This document shows, one piece after another, positions 14,546 to 23,508 of a stretch of 64,000 nucleotides of DNA. How positions within the stretch are numbered: the first letter of the stretch is position 1; each line of letters opens with the position of its first letter. The stretch is from assembly GCA_019694395.1 (NCBI GenBank), contig JAIBCC010000031.1:1-64000 (forward strand), in the 5' to 3' direction. Both the position numbers and the translations under genes were made by a program. The notes below the pieces were generated by a model. The model worked only from the letters and a program-made list of their open reading frames with translations. It made no database searches and had not been told where the DNA came from. The stretch is from Pyrinomonadaceae bacterium. GTDB taxonomy: Bacteria; Acidobacteriota; Blastocatellia; Pyrinomonadales; Pyrinomonadaceae.

Positions 14546-15829
14546 ATGCAATTCAAAAAAGTTTTATTCGTTATTTTATTTATCTTCTGTAACTTAATTG
14601 CTTTCGGACAAGTCGCAACGCTTGATGATAGTGCGCTTCAGGTGCGTCAAAGAACTTTTGACCGCGTGTGGAGCATCGTCAACGAAAGTCATTTTGATAC
14701 TAATTTTAATGGAGTTGATTGGAAAAAAGTCGGCGAAAGTTATCGTCCGCAAGCGATGTCAGCCAATAGCGATTCTGAATTTTATAATATTCTGAATCAA
14801 ATGATCGGCGAGTTAAACCAGTCTCATTTCAGCATTTACACCAAAGACAGCGAAGCCGAATTATCAAAATGCAATGAGGGGGTAATCGGAGTTGATTTGC
14901 GGCTGTTGGACGATCACGCCGTTATCAATCGGGTTGAAGCCAATTCTCCTGCTGATAAAGCCGGAATCAAAATGGGGTTTGAAATCACTAAAATTGACGA
15001 TAGAACTTTACCGGAATTACTTTTATCTTTGGAAAACACTCTTGCACCGCGCAAATTTGCCGATGGGGTCAAACAAGCCTTTCGGGAAAGAGTTTTGACC
15101 AGAGCCTTATGCGGAAAACCGGAAACGTCGGTTAAAATTGAAGTTTTAGACAAGAAAAATACAGCTAAAACTTTGAATCTGACGCGCACTGCTTACAAAG
15201 GTGAAATCCTCAAAGTTGCCGAGGGAATTCCTCCATTCAAACCGCTTTTTGAAGCTAAATGGCTGGAAAATAAAATTGCTTACATCAGTTTCAACGTCTG
15301 GATTCCGAAACAAGCCGACCGGGTTCAGGCAGCCATTCGCTCAATGCGCGATGCCAGAGGAATTATTATCGATCTCCGAAATAATGCCGGCGGACAAGGA
15401 AACTTGGTTAATAATGTCGGCGGAACGATGTTCAGTGAACGGGTTTCTTTTGGAAAAACCAAACGCCGCAACGGTGAAGGAGACTTTTGGGTTTTACCGC
15501 AAGACGAAATTTACAGCGGAAAGGTCGTCATTTTAACTAATTGCGGAACCGGCTCGACCAGTGAAATTTTTGCCGCCGGAATGAAGGATTTAGGACGCGC
15601 AACGCTTATCGGAGAACGCACAGCCGGAGCAGTTTTGCCCGCCAATGTCGAAAGATTACCGTCCGGCGCAAACTTTTTGCACGCGGTTGCAGATTACCGC
15701 AGTCCAAGCGGAATTTTGATTGAAGGTAAAGGAATTGAACCAAATGTTGAAGTCAGATTAACCCGCCAAACCTTGCTCGAAGGACGTGATTTACAGTTGG
15801 AGGCAGGAATTAGGGAATTGTTGAGATGA
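14546..15829 (+). CDS. Secreted S41 family peptidase with PDZ domain
   Basis: A 427-residue protein with a signal peptide (residues 1-22, A-F-G-Q). After an N-terminal helical cap comes a PDZ-like domain (G-V-I-G-V-D-L-R-L-L, A-N-S-P-A-D-K-A-G-I-K-M-G), then the S41 tail-protease core: I-I-I-D-L-R-N-N-A-G-G-Q-G, and the nucleophile Ser in G-T-G-S-T-S-E-I-F-A-A-G followed by G-E-R-T-A-G. It probably trims or degrades peptides outside the inner membrane. It is related to the C-terminal part of the fusion protein at 57017. Its stop overlaps the start of the RHS fragment. Confidence 0.85.
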   Translation: MQFKKVLFVILFIFCNLIAFGQVATLDDSALQVRQRTFDRVWSIVNESHFDTNFNGVDWKKVGESYRPQAMSANSDSEFYNILNQMIGELNQSHFSIYTKDSEAELSKCNEGVIGVDLRLLDDHAVINRVEANSPADKAGIKMGFEITKIDDRTLPELLLSLENTLAPRKFADGVKQAFRERVLTRALCGKPETSVKIEVLDKKNTAKTLNLTRTAYKGEILKVAEGIPPFKPLFEAKWLENKIAYISFNVWIPKQADRVQAAIRSMRDARGIIIDLRNNAGGQGNLVNNVGGTMFSERVSFGKTKRRNGEGDFWVLPQDEIYSGKVVILTNCGTGSTSEIFAAGMKDLGRATLIGERTAGAVLPANVERLPSGANFLHAVADYRSPSGILIEGKGIEPNVEVRLTRQTLLEGRDLQLEAGIRELLR

Positions 15830-16683
15830 ATCAGCGGTTTACCTCGTATGATAGGAGTAATGCGGCAAGTCTGGATTATGCGGTGAATAGGAGTTATTCG
15901 AGTGGGCAGGGACGGTTTACACAGGTTGATCCGATTGGAATGGGTTCGGGTTCTTTAGACGACCCGCAATCCTTAAATCTATTTGGATATGTTCAAAACA
16001 ATCCAATTGACTTTACAGACCCCGATGGCTTACTAAGAATCCAAGAATGCACCCGTCAATGGTGGATTGATTCTAAAGGAGAAATTCACTATTCAAGTTG
16101 GCAATGCACAACTATTTACGATGATAGTGGTGGTGGTGACGGTAGTGGTGGCGGAAATGGTTCAGATCAGAATTCTCAAAACGGAATTCCACAAGACTGT
16201 ATTAATACTTTAAAAGCCATTGGAGTTTGGAAAAATGTTCAAAAATTAATGAAAACAGCTCGTTTATACGATGTAGATAAAATACAAAATAAACCAGCCT
16301 CACAATACTTTCATTATGGACAAAAAGGGCAAACTGTCGGACAGTATTTTGATTCTCAAGGGGGAGATGCTTTTGCTGCAAGAGGTGGAAAAAATAAAAC
16401 AGGCATTTATTACAGAAGTTCAAATACAAATCTTAATCAAGATACTTACCTTAAACTTCACGAAGTTACACACTTAGCATTTCCCAAAACCCTTCCCCAA
16501 GGGAAAAATACTGATTTAGATGAGGCTCTAGCCAGAAAAATAGGGCTTGAGAGGCAACATGGGATTGGAGGCTTCCAAGAAAGTTGGTCAGACGCAGTAA
16601 GTCGGTATTTTAATAATAAATGTAATCCGGCAGAATTAAGTTCAGAGCAACATAGACGCGCAACCCAACAAGGGGGGAATTAA
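15826..16683 (+). CDS. Orphan RHS core fragment with HEVTH-type toxin tip
   Basis: Residues 1-70 are the last part of an RHS core (L-D-Y-A-V-N-R-S-Y-S-S-G-Q-G-R-F, then V-D-P-I-G-M and N-P-I-D-F-T-D-P-D-G-L), the segment just before the polymorphic toxin tip. A Gly/Ser linker leads to a ~165-residue tip with H-E-V-T-H at 212-216 and D-E-A-L-A-R at 232-237, giving a zincin-like metal site. No RHS barrel lies upstream: the fragment starts on the stop of the S41 gene. RHS tips are recombined as silent cassettes, so this may be a displaced tip. AGG arginine codons in the core part differ from its neighbours. Confidence 0.8.
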   Translation: MNQRFTSYDRSNAASLDYAVNRSYSSGQGRFTQVDPIGMGSGSLDDPQSLNLFGYVQNNPIDFTDPDGLLRIQECTRQWWIDSKGEIHYSSWQCTTIYDDSGGGDGSGGGNGSDQNSQNGIPQDCINTLKAIGVWKNVQKLMKTARLYDVDKIQNKPASQYFHYGQKGQTVGQYFDSQGGDAFAARGGKNKTGIYYRSSNTNLNQDTYLKLHEVTHLAFPKTLPQGKNTDLDEALARKIGLERQHGIGGFQESWSDAVSRYFNNKCNPAELSSEQHRRATQQGGN

Positions 16684-17150
16684 TGAGTAAAGTTTTGATG
16701 CTAATATTTTTTCTATTGTTAATCCAAATTGCAATAGGGCAAAGCAATTCAAGAGCAGAAGATAATTGCAATGATGAGATAAAATTTCATTATTTAGTTG
16801 TTTGGAATAAAACTTCTAAAGAACGAAAAATTAACGAGCGGTCTCGTGAGGTTATTGTCTTTCTTGATGAGAAAGCTTTTTCTGAAGATAACTTAAAGTT
16901 GCTCTTCACTCATTTGTCAAAAAAATATCCGCTCCCAAATTCATTAGACATTACAGTAGAGACAAATTGGGAGAAAATACCAATTCCTAATGATTGTGAA
17001 GGAACTGGAATTTCTGAACAACCAGCCTCCAAAGATGCTGATGATTATCATTGGGCTACATTTTTTAGGCAAGGAAATCGTAAGTTCTTTAGATACAATC
17101 CAGTGTTAAAAAATCCAAACATTAAAACTGTTGTTATCACAGATAATTAA
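16683..17150 (+). CDS. Secreted protein of unknown function, probable immunity partner
   Basis: A 155-residue protein with a signal peptide (M-S-K-V-L-M-L-I-F-F-L-L-L-I-Q-I-A-I-G-Q). Its ATG shares one base with the stop of the RHS fragment, so translation is coupled. I recognise no domain; there are two cysteines in the mature part. In RHS loci the gene right after the tip usually encodes immunity, and export would suit a metallopeptidase acting in the periplasm. Both points are inference from position. Confidence 0.55.
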   Translation: MSKVLMLIFFLLLIQIAIGQSNSRAEDNCNDEIKFHYLVVWNKTSKERKINERSREVIVFLDEKAFSEDNLKLLFTHLSKKYPLPNSLDITVETNWEKIPIPNDCEGTGISEQPASKDADDYHWATFFRQGNRKFFRYNPVLKNPNIKTVVITDN

Positions 17151-17185
17151 TATTGTAATAGTAGTTTTATGCAAAATCCCATTAC

Positions 17186-17216
17186 AAGACAGCCTTTGCG
17201 GGGCTGTCTTTTTTTT
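17186..17216 (+). terminator. Intrinsic terminator after the RHS tip module
   Basis: AAGACAGCC pairs with GGCTGTCTT (9 bp, GC-rich) around a 7-base loop and is followed directly by six T. It closes the toxin-tip and partner gene pair. Confidence 0.85.
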
Positions 17217-17478
17217 ACACCTTTTGCTGATTGGAATTGAGAACGGTATCCAAAAACTGCAAAACAAACTTCTGTTTTTCTCGCGGTAATAACTTCACTT
17301 GCTCAAACTTTCTTTGTAATTGAGAAGTCGGTCCGGGCTTCGCCTTCGGCGTGTTCGGCTCACTGCCCAAGAGTTCGGCGACTGAAACTTCCAAAGCATT
17401 CGCGGCTCGTTCAATGAAATCGAGTGCCGGATTCGGAGAGCGTCTTTCGTAATAATCAATCTGCTTAAATTTGTGTTA
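17215..17478 (-). pseudogene. C-terminal remnant of an XRE-family regulator
   Basis: The minus strand reads K-Q-I-D-Y-Y-E-R-R-S-P-N-P-A-L-D-F-I-E-R-A-A-N-A-L-E-V up to a stop at 17215, which is the second half of an XRE HTH plus a ~50-residue tail. Upstream of residue K the frame meets stop codons, so helices 1-2 and the start are missing. It lies next to the orphan RHS tip and the nuclease-like gene. Confidence 0.75.
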
Positions 17479-17517
17479 TTATTCTGACAGAAAATAATTC
17501 TATTGGAGTTCCAAATA

Positions 17518-18132
17518 ATGGCTTATTCAAGTTTTTCCGCCTTAGATTTAAAGAATAAATTTGGTGTTGACCAAGAATTTGTGGATGGAATATTTACCCA
17601 AATTAAACCCCATAAAGCAAGCGATTTATTACTCGCCAATCTGAAGCAGAATTTAAATTTTGCCCTTAATCAATCTACGGAAAAAGCTCGCTCTGAATTT
17701 ATCATTGCTCCCGTCTTCGCCGAATTATTTGTGCAAGGACATGGCAAGGTTAGCATTTTTTCAGGAGTCGAATTTAATGTTGACCGCAAACTCGGACTGA
17801 TTGGCTGGTGTGATTTTTTGGTTTCCCGCTCCAGTTTTCAAAGAGAATTAGAAGCCCCGGTGGTGATTGCGGTTGAAGCCAAACAAGATGATTTCAAAAA
17901 AGGAATTAGCCAATGTATTGCCGAAATGATTGCGGCTAGAATCTTTAATGAAAAAAACGGCAAACCCATTGCTAAAATTTATGGCTGTGTTACGACAGGT
18001 GACGTTTGGCGATTTCTAGTTTTGGAAGATAATTTAGCCAAAATAGAAACAGTTTCGTTTGATGTCAGAGAAGATATTGAGCGGATTTTGGGGATTCTTT
18101 ATTCAATGGCACTTGGCGAAACAGAAGGTTAA
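17518..18132 (+). CDS. Hypothetical protein with PD-(D/E)XK-like motifs
   Basis: The ATG at 17518 has TTGGAG ten bases upstream. The 204-residue protein contains I-G-W-C-D-F-L-V-S-R followed by V-V-I-A-V-E-A-K-Q-D-D, i.e. D...E-x-K on neighbouring strands, as in the PD-(D/E)XK nuclease fold. Q-C-I-A-E-M-I-A-A-R-I-F-N could be the following helix. Such proteins occur near restriction and toxin loci, but many members are uncharacterised. No methylase or specificity gene is adjacent. A nuclease role is inferred only from this motif. Confidence 0.55.
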   Translation: MAYSSFSALDLKNKFGVDQEFVDGIFTQIKPHKASDLLLANLKQNLNFALNQSTEKARSEFIIAPVFAELFVQGHGKVSIFSGVEFNVDRKLGLIGWCDFLVSRSSFQRELEAPVVIAVEAKQDDFKKGISQCIAEMIAARIFNEKNGKPIAKIYGCVTTGDVWRFLVLEDNLAKIETVSFDVREDIERILGILYSMALGETEG

Positions 18133-18267
18133 AATTTTTTGTAATTTCTGTTCTTTGAAATATCTACAAAGTGGAGTTATACAAAAATCTTAAGCTATCA
18201 GGAAAACTTGAGATAGCACCATCATAACCTCGTATGACAGAAGCAGCCTCACCAAACTTAAACAAAC

Positions 18268-19080
18268 TCAAATCAAAATCGAAGTTTTATTAAAAAATTC
18301 GTGGCGTTTGGCTAAAAGCCGTGCAGGATTGTTGGTAATAATCGCCTTCAAACCGATTTCCGAGGCTCGTTTAACCCAAACCGGATGGTCTGCCGTCCAG
18401 ATGATCGTTGGCATTCCTTCCTTTTCGGCTTCGGCAACAATTTTTTGGGTAGCAAGTGAAAAATGCAAGGAAAGTTCGTCTGCTAAACAATCTTTTGCTT
18501 TTTCGATCAAACGGGTTTGTTTTTTCAGCAGCGTCATTATTTCAGGCGCAAAAAGTGCTGCCGTGCGAACTTCGGGAAGCAATTTTTTAGTTTCGGCAAT
18601 CGCTTCGAGTTTGAAACTTTTGATTATGATTTTTGGAAATAACTTCGATTTTCTAACGATTTCCGTAACATTTTTAACCAAGGTCGCAATTTCCGAATCT
18701 TTACATTTCAATTCCAGATACAGCAAACCCTGATAATCGCCTAAAAACTCAAGGAATTTTTCCAAACTCGGAATCATTTCGTTGGAAAAACTTGCATCAG
18801 CCTTTTTTGGATTTTTGAGGTTAAACCAGCTTCCGACATCAATCCGGCTTAATTCTTCGGCAGTAAAATGTGTGACACCGATTTTTTTTTGCGCCGTTCG
18901 TCTGAGAGTTGCATCGTGAAAAACGATCGGCACTCCGTCTTTGGCGATTCGGACATCAAATTCCAAACCATCCGCACCTTCTTGGATTGCTTTTTGGAAT
19001 GCCGCGAGAGTGTTTTCGGGTGCAACGGCAGATGCCCCCCGATGTGCAATGATTAAAGGAGAATTACCGTTTTTGTGCAT
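18268..19080 (-). CDS. ugpQ: Glycerophosphodiester phosphodiesterase
   Basis: A 270-residue GDPD-family TIM barrel: I-A-H-R-G-A-S at the N-terminus, E-N-T-L-A-A-F, then E-F-D-V-R and V-F-H-D-A-T-L-R-R-T, the catalytic His and metal-binding Glu/Asp. It hydrolyses glycerophosphodiesters to glycerol-3-phosphate and an alcohol. No signal peptide is seen, so it is cytosolic. The ATG at 19080 shares a base with the stop of the methyltransferase gene (TAATG), which decides this start over one at 19116. Confidence 0.85.
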   Translation of the reverse strand: MHKNGNSPLIIAHRGASAVAPENTLAAFQKAIQEGADGLEFDVRIAKDGVPIVFHDATLRRTAQKKIGVTHFTAEELSRIDVGSWFNLKNPKKADASFSNEMIPSLEKFLEFLGDYQGLLYLELKCKDSEIATLVKNVTEIVRKSKLFPKIIIKSFKLEAIAETKKLLPEVRTAALFAPEIMTLLKKQTRLIEKAKDCLADELSLHFSLATQKIVAEAEKEGMPTIIWTADHPVWVKRASEIGLKAIITNNPARLLAKRHEFFNKTSILI

Positions 19081-19739
19081 TATTTCTTTTGCAAAAGGAA
19101 GCTTGTTTTTGACCACCCGATTGGTTCGGTTATCGGGAATTTGTGATTGCCGACCATTTTGAAATGATGAGCCGCAGCTTTTTTGACTTCTTCGATGGAA
19201 TGGATTTTGAAGTTGTATAAAACCTCTAACATTGAGCCGACCAGAGACTGCCGCACCGGAATTAAAACCAAAATTCCGTCTTTTTTGAGCACCCGCGCCA
19301 GTTCATTAATTCCTTGATCTAACGGCACATATTCTAACGCTCCGCAAGTGAGAACAATATCAAATTTTCCGTCTTCAAACGGCATCGAAAGCAGATTTCC
19401 CTGTAATGTCTGAACATTTTTAACGGCTGAAATCTTGTCCCGTTCAAACTGTTCTTTGGCGACTTCTAAAGATTTGAAAGATAGATCAAGCGCAAAGGTT
19501 TCTAATGGACGATAACCTGCGCTGTAAAATGCCAGCGTGGCTAAACCTGTTCCGCATCCGGCATCTAAAACCAATGAATCAGGGCGCACATCCAGCTTGA
19601 GTGAACGGAAATATTTAGCCGCAGAATCACGATAACCGTTGACCTTCATCGCCAGATTGTGAACATCGGCGATGCGGTCATAAAATGTCTGCGTCTTATC
19701 TTTGGACTTCTTATTTTTTGTAATGGATAAATTTTGCAC
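19080..19739 (-). CDS. Class I SAM-dependent methyltransferase
   Basis: A 219-residue protein with motif I, V-L-D-A-G-C-G-T-G-L-A, and motif IV region F-D-I-V-L-T-C-G-A-L-E-Y-V, as in UbiE/COQ5-like small-molecule methyltransferases. The substrate is unknown. A long positively charged N-terminus (K-N-K-K-S-K-D-K) precedes the fold. It is translationally coupled to the GDPD gene. Confidence 0.8.
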   Translation of the reverse strand: MQNLSITKNKKSKDKTQTFYDRIADVHNLAMKVNGYRDSAAKYFRSLKLDVRPDSLVLDAGCGTGLATLAFYSAGYRPLETFALDLSFKSLEVAKEQFERDKISAVKNVQTLQGNLLSMPFEDGKFDIVLTCGALEYVPLDQGINELARVLKKDGILVLIPVRQSLVGSMLEVLYNFKIHSIEEVKKAAAHHFKMVGNHKFPITEPIGWSKTSFLLQKK

Positions 19740-19740
19740 T

Positions 19741-19845
19741 TTCTCTAAAGTCTAAAGTCCAAAGTCTAAAGTCTAAAGTCATTTTGTCTTGATAATTTGA
19801 AGTAATTAGCCAATTTTCCACTTTTTACTTTTAACTTTTTACTTT
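19741..19845. repeat. AAAGTCT heptad array
   Basis: TCTAAAGTCTAAAGTCCAAAGTCTAAAGTCTAAAGTC is a clean run of five AAAGTCT/AAAGTCC units, followed by AT-rich TTTTTACTTTTAACTTTTTAC. No gene fits the gap. It belongs to the same class as 5806-5838 and 12957-13042. Confidence 0.85.
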
Positions 19846-21267
19846 CTATTTTTCTGCCAAAAGTTTATTTACTATCGTTTGAATTTCTTCTCCCCTTGTC
19901 GGATTTGAACCGGTTTCGATATACCGAACAATTCCTTTGCGGTCAATGATAACCGCCGTTGGAATTGCACCTGCTCCATAAACTATTTGATTGGTATTAT
20001 TTTGCGATACAACAAAGCTATATGGCAAGTTTTCTTTTTCCTTAAATTTTTTCAGATACTCGACCTCTGTTTTAGCATCTGCTTCTGCGCCTTCGGCAGT
20101 TCCGTAAAGTCTTGTGATACCAAGAACTTCGACATCCTGACCTTGATTTTTATAGATTTCTGTCAAGTATGGAAATGCCTCGAAGCAAGGTCCGCACCAG
20201 GTTGCCCAAAAGTCCATTATAATAACCTTTCCGCGCAAAGATGCCAAACTCTTAGTTTCAAACGGCAGCCAGGTGTTGATTTCAACCAATTCCGGTGCAG
20301 GTTCTCCCAATAATTTGTAATGAACATCGCGTTTTTTGAAACGGCGTAATAAATCTTCCTGCAAAGGCTGATCGGTGAAATCTCTTTCAATGAACTTTTT
20401 CAAATTATCCGCCATTTCTAACGCTTTCTGACGGCGTTTGGTTTCAATTAAATGCTTGATTTCACTATCCAAAGCGTAATAATAAATGCTGGTTGATTTG
20501 GTCGAGATCGCAACTTTTTTCAAATCTTCGAGCGTTGCCTCAACCTTTGCCGAATCGCCGCTTTCCCGATAAATTTCGTAAAGATTGCGCCCTCTGTCTG
20601 TAATTTCCAGCAATGCCCGCGCTTTAGAAGGTTGATCGGGCAAAGAATCTTTGGCGGCTCGATATGCCTCTTCGGCGTGCGGGGCGGCAAGTGCGTAATT
20701 TTTTGCCTCAAAATACGCATTTGCCAGATCATTTTCCATTTGACTGCGTTCGCGTAATTTTACGGGTTTATTGCTCAAATAATCAGCTAAATATTTTTCG
20801 GCTTCGGAAAAATTCTTTTTGCGCGAGGCAACAAGCGTCACGATTCCGCGCGACATTTGCGCTTTTTCGGAATTGAGATTTGCTTCGCTTAAATATTTTT
20901 TCAGCGATTCAAACGAACCGTCAAAATTTTCCGCCAACCAGTGCAGCATTCCTAAAAAATAAAAATCTTCGCCGCTTAAACTCGTTCTGGCAGAAAGCAT
21001 TGCCGCATATTTGGCGGCAAGCTGTTTCTGTTCCTGAAGCGTTTTGACCCGAAGTGCTTCGTTAAAAGCGACCTTTTTCTGATTGAATTCGTCAAATTTT
21101 GCTTTGGCGTAATCATTGGCTTCCGAATACATTTTTTCTGCACTCAATTCATCGGAAACTGTTGCAATTGCTTGTTTTGTTTCTTCGGATGTAACGCGGG
21201 CAGCTTGCGAAAAAAGATTACCGGCAAGAAGCAAAATTATTAGGTATGTAATTATGAAACTTCGCAT
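19846..21267 (-). CDS. Secreted TlpA-like thioredoxin with TPR-like repeats
   Basis: A 473-residue protein from the ATG at 21267 (signal peptide M-R-S-F-I-I-T-Y-L-I-I-L-L-L-A-G). Residues ~50-330 are helical repeats of TPR type (A-K-N-Y-A-L-A-A-P-H-A-E-E-A-Y-R). The last ~135 residues form a thioredoxin fold with F-W-A-T-W-C-G-P-C as the redox site and a cis-Pro region (A-I-P-T-A-V). It probably reduces disulfides in the periplasm. A start at 21339 would overlap the ThiO gene and place the signal peptide internally, so I reject it. Confidence 0.85.
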   Translation of the reverse strand: MRSFIITYLIILLLAGNLFSQAARVTSEETKQAIATVSDELSAEKMYSEANDYAKAKFDEFNQKKVAFNEALRVKTLQEQKQLAAKYAAMLSARTSLSGEDFYFLGMLHWLAENFDGSFESLKKYLSEANLNSEKAQMSRGIVTLVASRKKNFSEAEKYLADYLSNKPVKLRERSQMENDLANAYFEAKNYALAAPHAEEAYRAAKDSLPDQPSKARALLEITDRGRNLYEIYRESGDSAKVEATLEDLKKVAISTKSTSIYYYALDSEIKHLIETKRRQKALEMADNLKKFIERDFTDQPLQEDLLRRFKKRDVHYKLLGEPAPELVEINTWLPFETKSLASLRGKVIIMDFWATWCGPCFEAFPYLTEIYKNQGQDVEVLGITRLYGTAEGAEADAKTEVEYLKKFKEKENLPYSFVVSQNNTNQIVYGAGAIPTAVIIDRKGIVRYIETGSNPTRGEEIQTIVNKLLAEK

Positions 21268-21292
21268 AACACAAAATTGCAATAAAAGATTT

Positions 21293-22408
21293 TTATCTGA
21301 CGACCTTTGCCTGAAAGCGTTTGTGACTAAATGTTTCAAAATACCGCGAATTCGTTTTATTTACAACTCTTTCCGCTAAAATTTCGGCTGTTATCGGCGC
21401 AAGTAAAATTCCATTGCGGTAATGCGCCGTAGCGATAAAAAGATTTTCCGCAATTTCTCCTAAAATTGGCAAGCCATCCGCCGCAAAAGGTCGAAATCCG
21501 AGCCATTTTTCACTAATTTCCAAATTCATCAGGCTCGGCGCAATTTCCAATGCAACTGACCGTAAAATCTCTGTTCCGATCTCGGTCAAATTACGGTCAA
21601 AACCGGCATCCTCGCTGGTTGCTCCGATTAAAATTCTTCCGTTCTGACGCGGAATCAAATAACCGCTGGTGCTGTAAATAACTTTTGAAAATAGCCGTTT
21701 AGCGGTTCTGAATTCGATCATTTGACCGCGAATCGGCTTAACTTTCGGCAATGAAACAACCTCGGTTTGGATGAGCGAAGTCCACGCTCCTGTTGCTAAA
21801 ATTACCTTGTCGGCAAAGAATTTATCTGTTTTGGATTCTGCGCCAATGACTTTTCCATTTTCGGTCAACAGTTTAGAAATTTCGGTATTTTCAATTACTT
21901 TGATTTCATTTAGTTCGCAAAATTTGTGCAGAGCCTCTACTAATTTCCGGTTTTCGACCTGCCAATCGTTCGGAAAAAATAAACCCGCCAAAACATCGGG
22001 CGAGACAAATGGTTCAAGTTTATGAACATCCGTCGCCGAAAGTTTTTCAACGGCTAAACCTGCTTTCTTTTGCCATTCGTAGCGATGATTGATTTCCGAA
22101 ATATCCTGTTCATTAAAGGCTAAAAGCAGCGTTCCGGCTTTATCAAGTTCAATATCAACGCCTGTTTCTTCAAACAATTTTTCGCTGAAATTCGGATACA
22201 GATGCAAACTTTCTTCGCAAAAATGAAAAAAATCGTCAAATTTGTTTGTTTCGGAATAAGGTGCGAGCATCCCGCCCGCCGCAAACGAGGCTTCTTTGCC
22301 AACTGCGCCGCGTTCCAAAATTGTGATGTCGCTGATTCCTTTTTTCTTCAGCTCGCGGGCAATGCTTAAACCGATTACCCCGCCGCCGATTATTAAAACT
22401 TTATTCAT
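21293..22408 (-). CDS. thiO: Glycine oxidase ThiO-like
   Basis: A 371-residue DAO-family FAD enzyme. It has G-G-G-V-I-G-L-S near residues 8-15 with E at the end of strand 2, A-A-G-G-M-L-A-P-Y, a typical ThiO sequence, and W-L-G-F-R-P-F-A-A-D-G-L-P at the C-terminus. Glycine oxidase supplies dehydroglycine for the thiazole of thiamine. No other thi genes adjoin it; a thiamine-related YjbQ gene lies ~3 kb away. Confidence 0.85.
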   Translation of the reverse strand: MNKVLIIGGGVIGLSIARELKKKGISDITILERGAVGKEASFAAGGMLAPYSETNKFDDFFHFCEESLHLYPNFSEKLFEETGVDIELDKAGTLLLAFNEQDISEINHRYEWQKKAGLAVEKLSATDVHKLEPFVSPDVLAGLFFPNDWQVENRKLVEALHKFCELNEIKVIENTEISKLLTENGKVIGAESKTDKFFADKVILATGAWTSLIQTEVVSLPKVKPIRGQMIEFRTAKRLFSKVIYSTSGYLIPRQNGRILIGATSEDAGFDRNLTEIGTEILRSVALEIAPSLMNLEISEKWLGFRPFAADGLPILGEIAENLFIATAHYRNGILLAPITAEILAERVVNKTNSRYFETFSHKRFQAKVVR

Positions 22409-22489
22409 TGCTACTCAAAAAAAATCATTGTAAATTAAGTAAAGTTTAACATTTCAAAGTTATTAACAACTAATTTAGAAAAAATTTTT

Positions 22490-23494
22490 ATGAAACACAC
22501 AATTACACTTATTCCCGGCGATGGAATCGGACCAGAAATCGTTGCCGCCACTGTCAGAGTCATCGAAGCATCAGGGGTTGAAATTGAATGGGAAACGCAT
22601 ATTATCGGTGCACAAGCCTTAGAAAAATACGGCACCACGATTCCCGAAGCAACTATTGAATCAATCAAAAAGAACAAAGTCGCTTTGAAAGGACCACTTG
22701 CCACTCCCATCGGTAAAGGATTTACCAGCGTCAATGTTGGTTTGCGAAAAGCTCTTGACCTTTACGCTAACGTGCGTCCGATCAAGGCTTTACCGAATAT
22801 TCCTTGTCGCTATCCCGAACTTGATCTGGTCATTATCCGTGAAAATACCGAAGATTTATATGCCGGATTAGAACACGTTGTCGTTCCGGGCGTGGTTGAA
22901 TCAATCAAAATCATTACCGAAAAAGCCTCAACCCGCATTGCCAAATATGCTTTTGAATATGCCAAATCACACGAACGCAAGAAAGTAACGGCAATGCACA
23001 AAGCGAACATTATGAAACTTTCGGACGGGCTTTTCCTCGAATGTTTCTACAACGTGGCAAAAGGATTTCCTGAAATTCCGGCTGACGATAAGATCATTGA
23101 TAATGCCTGTATGCAATTGGTAATGCGTCCCGAGCAGTTTGAAGTAATGGTTCTGGAAAACCTCTACGGCGATATTGTTTCCGATCTTTGTGCAGGATTG
23201 ATTGGCGGTCTCGGACTCGCTCCCGGTGCAAATATCGGCGAACAAGGCGCAGTTTTTGAAGCGGTTCACGGTTCTGCTCCCGACATCGCCGGACAGGGGA
23301 TTGCCAATCCCACGGCGATTATGATGTCAGGTTTGATGATGCTCCGTCACATCGGCGAATTTGAAGCCGCAAAACGCATCGAAAATGCAATGATGGAGGT
23401 TTATACCGAAGGCGAAATTCGCACCAGGGATTTAGGCGGAACGGCGAAAACTTCTGATTTTGCTACGGCGATCATTGGAAAGATAAAAGCATAA
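22490..23494 (+). CDS. NAD-type isocitrate dehydrogenase (isocitrate/isopropylmalate family)
   Basis: A 334-residue beta-decarboxylating dehydrogenase: I-P-G-D-G-I-G-P-E at 9-17, V-R-P-I-K-A, R-E-N-T-E-D-L-Y-A-G-L-E-H, then N-L-Y-G-D-I-V-S-D-L and H-G-S-A-P-D-I-A-G-Q-G-I-A-N-P-T. The T-E-D-L-Y-A-G motif and short length suit the homomeric NAD-dependent isocitrate dehydrogenase group. Homoisocitrate or 3-isopropylmalate use is less likely but possible. It oxidises isocitrate to 2-oxoglutarate. The ATG lies in an AT-rich gap after thiO, divergently transcribed. Confidence 0.8.
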   Translation: MKHTITLIPGDGIGPEIVAATVRVIEASGVEIEWETHIIGAQALEKYGTTIPEATIESIKKNKVALKGPLATPIGKGFTSVNVGLRKALDLYANVRPIKALPNIPCRYPELDLVIIRENTEDLYAGLEHVVVPGVVESIKIITEKASTRIAKYAFEYAKSHERKKVTAMHKANIMKLSDGLFLECFYNVAKGFPEIPADDKIIDNACMQLVMRPEQFEVMVLENLYGDIVSDLCAGLIGGLGLAPGANIGEQGAVFEAVHGSAPDIAGQGIANPTAIMMSGLMMLRHIGEFEAAKRIENAMMEVYTEGEIRTRDLGGTAKTSDFATAIIGKIKA

Positions 23495-23508
23495 AAATTA
23501 TCCTTAAA

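Noticed and set aside
17186..17216. Attenuator or riboswitch expression platform
   Set aside because: It lies after stop codons of the RHS partner gene and no upstream aptamer-like structure is visible; a plain terminator explains it.
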